Shown here: one piece after another, positions 57,579 to 64,000 of the stretch
Layout: each line of letters begins with the position of its first letter
Position numbering within the stretch: the first letter of the stretch is position 1
Source of the DNA: Helicobacter pylori NQ4053
Lineage (GTDB): Bacteria; Campylobacterota; Campylobacteria; Campylobacterales; Helicobacteraceae
Direction: 5' to 3'
NCBI RefSeq assembly: GCF_000274605.1
Contig: NZ_AKNV01000002.1
Coordinates: 142,019-206,018 of the forward strand
DNA length: 64,000 nucleotides
The notes under the pieces: generated by a model
The model's input: only the letters and a program-made list of their open reading frames with translations
Told to the model about the DNA's origin: nothing
The model's database searches: none
Position numbers and translations under genes: made by a program

Positions 57579-57672
57579 TAAATTTCCTACAATAAACAAT
57601 TAAATAGCACTAGATTTATTCTTGTTTTTTTCAGTAAAATTGTAGCATGATTTAGGTTTAAAAGGTTGAAAG

Positions 57673-58059
57673 ATGTGCGTTTTATGCGGGGAGCTTATCA
57701 GTTCTTTTCACTGGAGTGATGAAAATTATGGGACCAATGGGAGCGATAGTTATGAGATTGATGAAAATTTGAGAAAGCCAAATGCACTTATTAGCACCAA
57801 TGAAAACGCCAGAGAACGCAAAAGAGCACGGCTCAAACGAGTAAGATTACTCAATCAAATCCTGGCGTTTTATGGGCTAAAAATTGATGATTGGCAAGGC
57901 GCGAAATTTGTGTTGCACGATAAAAAAGGGCAGAGCGTGATCGTGAATAATTTAGGCGATTTGTGGGATAAGGCGCAAAACTTAGCCAAAAAAGAGATGG
58001 ACGCGCTAGATTCTCATCTGTTAGCGTTTTTAAATCAAAATGCAAACGCCATTCACTGA
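57673..58059 (+). CDS. CxxC protein of unknown function (partner of CobW-like gene)
   Basis: A 128-residue cytoplasmic protein that begins MCVLCGELISSFHW: Cys2, Cys5 and His13 look like a metal site. A basic stretch (RERKRARLKRVRLL) and DDWQGAKFVLHDKKG, NNLGDLWDKAQNLAKKE follow. The family has no assigned function (HP0311 position). Its stop overlaps the start of the CobW-family gene (TGATG), suggesting it may receive metal from, or act with, that metallochaperone. The 94-base gap to the divergent methyltransferase holds its promoter (TAAAAT at 57636-57641). Confidence 0.65.
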   Translation: MCVLCGELISSFHWSDENYGTNGSDSYEIDENLRKPNALISTNENARERKRARLKRVRLLNQILAFYGLKIDDWQGAKFVLHDKKGQSVIVNNLGDLWDKAQNLAKKEMDALDSHLLAFLNQNANAIH

Positions 58060-59024
58060 TGCCCAAAATCCCTATCACGCTCATCACCGGTTTTTTAGGC
58101 AGCGGTAAAACGAGTTTTTTAAGCGAATATTTAAATCAAATAGATCACCAAGGCGTCGCTCTTATCATCAATGAAATCGGTCAAGCCGCTTTGGATCAGC
58201 GTATCTTAAGCGTTCAATATTGCGGTGAAAAAATGCTCTATCTTAACGCAGGGTGCGTGTGTTGCAACAAACGCTTAGATTTAGTGGAGTCTCTAAAAGC
58301 CACGCTCAACAACTATGAATGGCGCAGCGAAATTCTAAAGCGCATCATCATTGAAACCACCGGTTTAGCCAACCCGGCTCCGATTTTATGGACGATTTTG
58401 AGCGATGTTTTTTTAGGGGCGCATTTTGAAATTCAAAGCGTGGTGGCTTGCGTGGATGTTTTGAACGCTAAAACGCATTTAACAAACAACGAAGCTAAAG
58501 AGCAAATCGTTTTTGCTGATAGCGTTTTATTGACCAAAACGGATTTGCAAAACGACAGCACGGCTTTAACAAAACTAAAAGAGCGAATACAATCCCTTAA
58601 CCCTAGCGCAGAAATTTTTGACAAGAAAAATATAGATTACGAAAGCTTTTTTTTACGCAACAATAGGGCGCGAAATTTTATGCCAAGAATACCAAAAGAT
58701 TCGCACTCGCAAGGCTTTGAGACTTTAAGCGTTAGTTTTGAAGGGGCGATGGAGTGGAGCGCGTTTGGGATTTGGCTGAGTTTGTTGTTGCATCAATACG
58801 GCACACAGATTTTACGCATCAAGGGGATTATTGACATTGGAAGCGATCTTTTGGTGAGTATTAACGGCGTGATGCATGTCATTTACCCGCCTAAACATAT
58901 TTTAAAGGATCAAAACGGCTCTAACCTTGTTTTTATCATGCGCCATTTAGAGCGTGAAAAAATCTTAAATTCCTTAAAGGGTTTTAAGGATTTTCTCGGC
59001 ATCAAGGGTTTTGAAACCCCATAA
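58059..59024 (+). CDS. CobW/COG0523-family GTPase metallochaperone
   Basis: A 321-residue G3E-family GTPase. Walker A GFLGSGKTS (11-19), the metal-binding CxCC motif CVCC (66-69), ETTGLANP switch region, and LTKTDL as the NKxD-like guanine motif. The C-terminal CobW_C-like part contains SVSFEGAMEWSAFGIWLSLLL. Such proteins load Zn or other metals onto target proteins. H. pylori relies on nickel and zinc enzymes, but the target is not shown. It overlaps the CxxC gene by 1 nt and converges on the MFS gene with a 5-nt gap. Confidence 0.85.
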   Translation: MPKIPITLITGFLGSGKTSFLSEYLNQIDHQGVALIINEIGQAALDQRILSVQYCGEKMLYLNAGCVCCNKRLDLVESLKATLNNYEWRSEILKRIIIETTGLANPAPILWTILSDVFLGAHFEIQSVVACVDVLNAKTHLTNNEAKEQIVFADSVLLTKTDLQNDSTALTKLKERIQSLNPSAEIFDKKNIDYESFFLRNNRARNFMPRIPKDSHSQGFETLSVSFEGAMEWSAFGIWLSLLLHQYGTQILRIKGIIDIGSDLLVSINGVMHVIYPPKHILKDQNGSNLVFIMRHLEREKILNSLKGFKDFLGIKGFETP

Positions 59025-59029
59025 TTTTT

Positions 59030-60175
59030 CTATTTATTGGTAGCCGTTTGCATTTTGATAGGGAAAAGAACGATAAAGCTTAAAACCAAACACACCCCAC
59101 AAATGACAAAAATCAAAACATAGCCCAAATCCCCTAAAAAGATCGTAAAAAGATACGAGAAAAGTGCTTGGAAAATGCCAAAAGAAAACACCACCCACGA
59201 AGACGCTTTAGCGAAATGCTTTGCGCCTGCAATTTTTAAAGCCATCATGCTGAATAAATTGATATTGGCGGTTGTGGCCGCTCCCATTATAAAGATGCTC
59301 AAATTGAGTAAAGAGATTTGGTGGAAAAAAATGGGCAAAAAGCATGCGATAGATTTTAAAATGAGGATAAAGATATTGGCGTTTTTAGCCCCTAGCTTTT
59401 GAGCCATGGGGCCACTGATCAAAGAGCCAAGCGTAGCACCAAAACCAAAAAACGCCCATGAAGTTCCAGCGATAGTGGGGGAGATATTTAAATGACGGAT
59501 CAAATAATCCACCCAAAAAAGCGTGTGCGGTAAAAAACCAATCGCATTGAGCGCGCAAGAAATGAGCAATAACCACAAATGAAAGGGGATTTTAAACGCA
59601 CTTTCTTCTTTTTTAACGGATCTTTTCCTTAAAGAACGGGTTTTTAACCCCACTAAGGAAAGGATAAAGGCTATCAAACAACTACCCCCTAAAAAAATCC
59701 ATGCCCATTTGATATTATAAGAGCTGATCCAAGGCAGAACAAACCCGCTAAAGACAGATCCAATGCCTACAGCGCTAAAAATAAGCCCTCCCACTAAGGC
59801 TTTTTTATGTTCTTTGACATAGGGCAAAGAGAGAGGAGCGACTAAAATCATTAACGCGCTACTAGCCACACCGGCGATAAAACGCCAGATCCAAAGCCAA
59901 AAGAAAGGGATACTATCAAAATAACAGACTAAAAAACTCAAAGCGATCAAGAAAAAACTGATTTTAGCGATGCTTTCTAATGACATTAACGGGCTTAAAA
60001 ATTGGATTAAAAAACTCCCAAAAACATAGCCCATCAACACCGCAATACCCAGTTGGAAGCTTTGGTGTGGGGTTAAACTCCCTGATAAAATGAGTAGGGG
60101 GATTAAAACCACATAGCCAAAACGAGCCAAGCCGTTAGACACAAAAACCCCTAAAAAGCAAACAAACACGCGCAT
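59030..60175 (-). CDS. MFS transporter, YbfB/YjiJ-like
   Basis: A 381-residue inner-membrane protein with about 12 hydrophobic helices. The start VFVCFLGVFVSNGLARFGYVVLIPLLI and the repeated gating glycines fit the YbfB/YjiJ branch of the major facilitator superfamily. Older annotation as nitrite extrusion protein NarK (HP0313) is not supported by a nitrate signature here. Substrate unknown. The ATG at 60175 is chosen because AAGGATTAAA precedes it; the longer frame to 60301 adds a non-membrane leader with no ribosome binding site. Confidence 0.8.
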   Translation of the reverse strand: MRVFVCFLGVFVSNGLARFGYVVLIPLLILSGSLTPHQSFQLGIAVLMGYVFGSFLIQFLSPLMSLESIAKISFFLIALSFLVCYFDSIPFFWLWIWRFIAGVASSALMILVAPLSLPYVKEHKKALVGGLIFSAVGIGSVFSGFVLPWISSYNIKWAWIFLGGSCLIAFILSLVGLKTRSLRKRSVKKEESAFKIPFHLWLLLISCALNAIGFLPHTLFWVDYLIRHLNISPTIAGTSWAFFGFGATLGSLISGPMAQKLGAKNANIFILILKSIACFLPIFFHQISLLNLSIFIMGAATTANINLFSMMALKIAGAKHFAKASSWVVFSFGIFQALFSYLFTIFLGDLGYVLIFVICGVCLVLSFIVLFPIKMQTATNK

Positions 60176-60254
60176 TTTAATCCTTAACAAACGACAAATT
60201 ATAAAAAAACAAGATCTTATATTATATTGAAACTTGTTAATTGATAGTGCATAA

Positions 60255-60525
60255 TGGGATCGAGATGGGAATAAATTTTTAAGGAGCGTCCTTTTTATCA
60301 ATACCCGTATTATTAAAGAGACCCCACGATTGAATGAAAAAGAGTTGGTTATTAGCGTTATAGAGCTTGTTTCAAAAGCACTTCATAAAAATAAGGCTTC
60401 TACTAGAATAAGGCTTCTTTGCGGTGGTTTTCATTGCTGAAACAGAGATTAATAACTATGGGCTAGGCTTGAGAAGGGCATCACTGAGAAAAAGTAGAGT
60501 TGAACGCTTAAGTTATTTTTTATAG
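60255..60525 (+). pseudogene. unrecognised gene debris
   Basis: A frame open from 60255 to TGA at 60438 reads protein-like (ETPRLNEKELVISVIELVSK, HKNKASTRIR). It then continues one frame over (FIAETEINNYGLGLRRASL) to TAG at 60523. Joined, they would make a ~85-residue fragment. No start codon fits and I do not recognise the family. The left part overlaps the upstream region of the MFS gene. No other feature is seen up to the toxin remnant at 60604. Confidence 0.3.
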
Positions 60526-60603
60526 CGGTTTAGAGTTAGCATGCGATTGTTGCGTTCTTTTTAAGCGTTATGGGTAGTTTATAAAACAGCTCGTTATGAC
60601 TGC

Positions 60604-60759
60604 CTAACCTTTTAAAGCGTGATCTTTAAATGGTGGGGGTAGCGGTTCTTTTTTTCTTAAGGTTAGAATGACTTTGTTCAAAACGCTATCATCAAACCCA
60701 TTCAAAAGTAATTTATCAAAATCTTTTTGAAAAGATTTTTTAAGATTAAGCTTCAACAC
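60604..60759 (-). pseudogene. truncated type II toxin (RelE/YafQ-like, HP0892/HP0894 family)
   Basis: A GTG start at 60759, inside the end of the antitoxin, opens 51 codons (LKLNLKKSFQKDFDKLLLNG, LRKKEPL, FKDHALKG) and hits TAG at 60604. This is the N-terminal half of the HP0892/HP0894 mRNA-interferase family as I remember it. In the next frame, directly across the stop, the family's C-terminal end (LGSHNELF) reappears. About 29 residues, holding the catalytic basic and histidine residues, are missing between them, so an internal deletion has inactivated the toxin. The overlap with the antitoxin is the normal operon layout. Confidence 0.65.
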
Positions 60760-61112
60760 CTAAAGCCCTTTTTCTTTCATCGCTGTAACTAGAAAAATCC
60801 TCAACAATCAAATCTGTCTCTTTGTTATATACATCTCTCATGGCTTGTTGCGTTTGAATGTTTGGGATCTTGCGCCCCAAACAACAATCTCTTTTATCAT
60901 CAAAAGCTTGGCTGATTTTTTGCAAGAGTTCATTTAATGCGTCTATTTTATCCTTAAAGTTTTGATCCCTTTTTTCCAATTCTTTAGCCATTTTTCTTTA
61001 AAAGAAACTCTATCATTTTGCATCTTTTTGATTTTTGCTCTAATTGATGGATTAAATTAAAAAGCTGTTTTTCGCTGTATTGGGTGTAATCTTTGTTGGT
61101 GGTGTTTGGCAT
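60746..61112 (-). pseudogene. antitoxin of HP0893/HP0895 type, split by two frameshifts
   Basis: Start ATG at 61112 after AAAAGGAATAA. The first frame (PNTTNKDYTQYSEKQLF, LIHQLEQK) closes after 42 codons at 60984. The body (MAKELEKRDQNFKDKIDALN, DFSSYSDERKRALGVEA) is open from 60991 to 60746 and overlaps it. Adding one A to each of two A-runs (complement of 61032-61036 and of 60991-60995) joins them into one ~123-residue helical antitoxin with QKIKKMQNDRVSFKEKMAKE across the joints. As given, a 42- and an 81-residue product would be made. Either two real mutations or homopolymer undercalls. Confidence 0.65.
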
Positions 61113-61633
61113 ATTTATTCCTTTTAAAATATAAGATCAGTTCATTATAGCACAAGCGATAGAGTGGGATAAACTAGAAATCAAAACTTAAAGATTGAAA
61201 AGCGGATTGGGAAGTTAATGAAAAAATTAAAGATCAAAAGATTAAAAAGAAGCGGATTGAAAAATCAGTGAAAAGATTAAAAGATCTTTTAGTAAAAATT
61301 TTAAAAAGTTTAAAAGAATAAAAGTTCTGTGAGTGAAAAATAATCGTTTTAGATTTGATTTTATAATAAACTCATTTTATTGAGTTTTATTTTATTAAAG
61401 AGATAGGAAGCATTTGAAATCATTCTCCCCCTTTTAACCCTACTAAATCCCCCTAAAGAACGCTTTTTTAAAAACCTTAACTTAGCGTCAAGTTTTCTAC
61501 TAAATAATCACTAAAAACGCTAAAAAGGATTTTTCATCAAAATCCCCAAAAAAACTCAAAGATTAAAAAGCGAAAGCAGTGGGGATCAGCAAAAAGAAAA
61601 AGATACAAACCCCCCCAAAAAAAAGAAAGTTTA

Positions 61634-61771
61634 AAAAAAGAAATCCCTTAAAAAAGAGAATTTAAAAAAGAAACCCATTAAAAAGAGAATTCAAAAACAA
61701 AGGCTTCAAAAAAATTAAACCCCTCCAAAACAAAGGGTTTAAAAAAGAAACCCCTTAAAAAAGGGAGTTTC
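61634..61771 (-). repeat. three imperfect ~30-base purine-rich repeats
   Basis: Units at 61634-61663, 61664-61692 and 61741-61771 share AAAAAAGAAA(C/T)CC(C/A)TTAAAAA(A)G(A/G)G(A)TTT. The last forms the left part of the terminator stem of the bab gene. The others look like degenerate copies of the same terminator stem. Confidence 0.6.
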
Positions 61772-61783
61772 ACAAAGGGGTTT
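61748..61783 (-). terminator. rho-independent terminator of the bab gene
   Basis: AAACCCCTT (61748-61756) and AAGGGGTTT (61775-61783) pair over 9 bases. Read on the minus strand, the stem is followed by TTTCTTTTTT, a good U-run. It lies just after the bab stop at 61795. Confidence 0.75.
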
Positions 61784-61794
61784 AATGCGAGCTT

Positions 61795-64000
61795 TTAGTA
61801 AGCGAACACGTAATTCAAATACACGCTATAGAGTCTGCGGTATTTGAGTTCGGCCCCCATGAAGGAATAGTAGTTCGTGTTAATGGTGGGGATTTTAAGC
61901 CCTAACTCAATCCCATGCTGAGCCACATGATCGCTGCCTTTTTTCTTAGATCTGGCTAAATTCATCCTCACTCCCATGTTGAATAAGATTTGGAAATTCG
62001 CCACATTCAGTTTAGCGTTATAGACATTATTCACGGTGGCTAAATTCACATACTCAGAATTAAGCCATGAAGTGCCGGCTAACGCAATGCCTCCAAAAAG
62101 CCCCACAGAAAGCTTGTTGTTTTTGCCTAAGAAATTGGTGGCTTTATCGTTGATGAAGTTATAGAGGGCGTCCGCTCCAAAGCCATAAGTCCACACATCA
62201 GAAGCTGAGTTGAAAAGCTGGATTTAATAAACGCATGGTTGTAATCAAAAAGCCGTAGTATCTTGCGCCCCACTTTCTTTTTTGGCCAAAAAATTGTTTG
62301 TAGCCCACTTGAATACCGATCCCATTCATCGCGCCGTTGTTGGTTTGAGAGCTGACGATGCCCACTTTCCTAAAGGGGTTACGCCCTAACTCTTGGTTGA
62401 TGGTTTGGATTTGGTTGTAAGAATTTTGATTCAAGTAGTAGTTGGTTTCTATGCCTTGCGGGCTATAGGGGTTATTCTTTTTGCTCACCGCATTTTGCAA
62501 GCTTTGCGCGTTAGGGATGCTAGAGAGCGCAGTAGTGATGCTGTTATAGGTGTTGCCCAATTCGCTGTATCTGGATTTGAAATTCACCAAAGTGTCAGCG
62601 ATGTTTTCGGCTTGCTGTATCTGCTGTTCTTGAGTGCCAAAATGAGCGATGCTGTTGGTTAAATTCGTTATGGTTTGTTCCACATAGGCGCAACCGGAAG
62701 CGAAAGTTTGAGTGGTAACTGTGCCAGGAGCTGAACCTTGTGTGCCACTAGTGCCAGCTGTTGAGGGGTTGTTGCATGTGGCTAAAAAGCCTGTAACAAA
62801 ATTTTTAAAATTCCCGCTAAGATTTTCTGGGTTAATGGCTTGCCCCACTTGATGGGATAAATCAAGCATTTTGGCTTGCGCGCTAGCGTTAGCGAGCATG
62901 CCTTGCGCAAAGCTAGCGTCTGTGAAAGGGTTGAAAGGCTTGCCATTATTACCACCCACTTGAGCGGATTGTTCATTGCTGTTAATAACGCTCGTTTGAT
63001 TGACAAGCTCTTGCGCGTCCGTGATCATCTTTTGGATCGCGCTGATCTCTTGTGAAAAAGCACCGCATATTTTCCCAGTAGTAGTAGAGAATTTTGGGGC
63101 ATTAGCCTCATTACTATTATTAGCATGGAAATACGGGCATGCTTCGTTGATGGTGTTGATGAGCGTGCTCGCTTGCGCTAAGAGCGCTTGAGCGCTATCA
63201 GGCACACCCTCTAATTTGTTAGTGATTTCGGTGTAGGAGACATGTGATGTGTTACCACTCGCTGTGCTATCAACCACTTTTGAACTGATCGTGGTGGTTA
63301 CGCTTTTGCCGTCTATGGTTTGGGTTTTAGTCGCGGTTCTGTTATTTTGTTGGTTCGCTCCTGTTGCTTCGGGACTGCAGTTGTTATTCCCCTCCCCTGA
63401 GCATGTGTAAGTATAGGTTACATCAACCTTTCCGTTGTTTCTTTGAGCGCTGGCAAGCCTTTTTTTAAAGCCGTTTGGAGGATTTGGTAGGCTTCGTTAA
63501 GTTTTTTGAAATTCTCAATGCTCATAGGACCGTAGTATCCAGGCGTATACCCGTTCAAAGAACAGGTGATGGAAGTGGATCGATACCCTGGCTCGTTGTT
63601 GAAGATGGTGGTTGAAGAGGTGCTTTTTGACCATTGGCGTTACCCCCGCATTGCGTCACATAGCCTAAGACATTCCAAAACCCTACCGCCGCATTGATCG
63701 CTAAAAGCACGGCTTGATACGCCGGGGAGTTGGTTTTATCGCCGATCAAATTCTTCGCGCTCGCGCCCAGATTTTCACGCGCCGCATTGATCGCGCTCGG
63801 ATCAGAGGCCAATTGGATGAAGGTGTTTAATTTGCTGTATCTGGTTAAAAGCTTGCTCAAGTTTTCATAGTTGTCTGAAAGCTGTTGGATGCCTTTGGTG
63901 TTTGACACCATTTGAGCGGCTTCACCGATTTGATAGCCTGCGCTCATGTAAAAGCCGTCGTCTTCAGCGTGGAGCAAAAACGAGAGAGAGAGAGAGAAAA
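61795..64000 (-). pseudogene. Bab-family outer-membrane adhesin (HopU/BabC locus), frameshifted as given
   Basis: The gene runs out of the window at its 5' end. From there: a signal region with a CT repeat (SFLLHAEDD), mature N-terminus DGFYMSAGYQIGEAAQMV, the Bab head with paired-cysteine loops (CGGNANG, CSLNGYTPGYYGP, CSGEGNNNC, CPYFHANNSNEANAPKF..C), a helical stalk, and a C-terminal beta-barrel ending YRRLYSVYLNYVFAY. The middle and C-terminus are those of BabA/BabB/BabC. Four places break the frame: 63624-63628, 63438-63440, 62247-62251 and 62213-62216. Adding one base to each restores an uninterrupted ~730-residue protein. Receptor specificity cannot be read. Confidence 0.85.
63982..63997 (-). 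repeat. (TC)8 repeat in the bab signal sequence
   Basis: GA x8 on the plus strand, i.e. eight TC units on the coding strand, encoding alternating Ser-Leu in the signal peptide. Slipped-strand change in unit number switches such hop/bab genes on and off. The start codon is beyond the window edge, so the on/off state here cannot be told. Confidence 0.85.

Larger units (their letters stand above)
61113..61794. other. A-rich non-coding stretch between antitoxin and bab gene
   Basis: About 680 bases without a supportable gene. The left half holds A-rich imperfect repeats around AAGCGGATTG (61199 and 61251) and many AAAGATTAAAA units. The right half holds three related ~30-base units and a terminator, listed separately. 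C- and A-rich runs near 61600-61640 are low complexity. The antitoxin promoter probably lies at 61113-61160. Confidence 0.5.

Noticed and set aside
56460..57599. Longer start for the inserted methyltransferase (57599)
   Set aside because: No Shine-Dalgarno before 57599, while TAGGAAATTTA stands directly before the ATG at 57578.
55713..57672. Target-site duplication around the restriction-modification insertion
   Set aside because: I compared both flanks by eye and found no convincing direct repeat. An empty-site comparison is needed.
59030..60175. Naming the MFS gene narK (nitrite extrusion)
   Set aside because: The N-terminal signature is YbfB/YjiJ-like and no nitrate/nitrite porter motif is visible.
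60746..61112. Two separate overlapping small genes (42 and 81 codons)
   Set aside because: The overlap looks like an operon, but joining the frames by one base in each of two A-runs gives a continuous antitoxin-like protein, which is the simpler reading.
1..64000. tRNA, rRNA, CRISPR arrays, insertion sequences
   Set aside because: None was recognised on either strand. Intergenic gaps are mostly under 250 bases and hold promoters, hairpins or low-complexity sequence.

Overview
The window is Helicobacter pylori chromosome. Many genes are recognisable at family level with H. pylori-type partners: an ImaA (VacA-like) giant autotransporter, aliphatic amidase AmiE, a Bab-family adhesin with a CT repeat in its signal sequence, peptidoglycan deacetylase PgdA, and an 828-residue FlgL. 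The DNA is A+T-rich, genes are tightly packed with many 1-20 nt overlaps, and TTG/GTG starts are common. Up to about 60 kb the order matches, from memory, the HP0263-HP0313 segment of strain 26695. Locus names given here are recollections, not database results.

Layout: 0-8.7 kb: end of a DNA methyltransferase, clpB, ccdA, a dihydroorotase-like protein without its metal site, an amidohydrolase, a small nuclease (HP0268 type), miaB and a DUF374 acyltransferase. 8.7-10.8 kb: three overlapping genes that look like PilM/PilN/PilO, the inner-membrane platform of pilus and type II secretion machines. The PilO-like gene is frameshifted as given. 10.8-16.8 kb: a cysteine-cluster protein, a TPR lipoprotein-like exported protein, a degenerate TrpC-like barrel, ferredoxin, Ppx/GppA, and the LPS genes waaC and lpxL. 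17-26.2 kb: tgt (minus strand), an RCK/TrkA-C protein, aroB, an MscS channel, mtaB, an FtsH-like AAA protein that has lost the protease zinc site, a small alpha/beta hydrolase (BioV candidate) and a membrane protein. 26.2-34.9 kb: imaA, with a hairpin over its ribosome binding site. 35-43.6 kb: lysA, chorismate mutase, DUF2156, fused pabBC, amiE (Fur box), flgL (sigma-54 promoter), rplU-rpmA. 43.7-50 kb: dppABCDF and obg. 50-55.7 kb: an alginate-lyase-family exported protein, YceI protein, hemL, AtpZ-like protein, nitrilase, pgdA. 55.7-57.6 kb: an A+T-rich restriction-modification pair inserted between pgdA and the next core gene. 57.7-60.2 kb: a CxxC protein plus CobW-type metallochaperone, then an MFS transporter.

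The last 3.8 kb (60.2-64 kb) is different: gene debris, a broken type II toxin-antitoxin pair resembling HP0892-HP0895, A-rich repeats, and a Bab adhesin gene. From memory the same toxin-antitoxin family sits next to babB (HP0896) in 26695, so this looks like a bab-linked block placed after HP0313 by rearrangement or duplication. The antitoxin and the adhesin are interrupted by six apparent single-base losses, all in short A/T runs. That pattern fits either real decay or homopolymer undercalling in the assembly.

I found no rRNA, tRNA, CRISPR array or insertion sequence. The most interesting under-described items are the PilMNO-like trio, the protease-dead FtsH-like ATPase, the degenerate TrpC-like and PyrC-like proteins, the alginate-lyase-like protein, the restriction-modification insertion and the decayed toxin-antitoxin/bab block.
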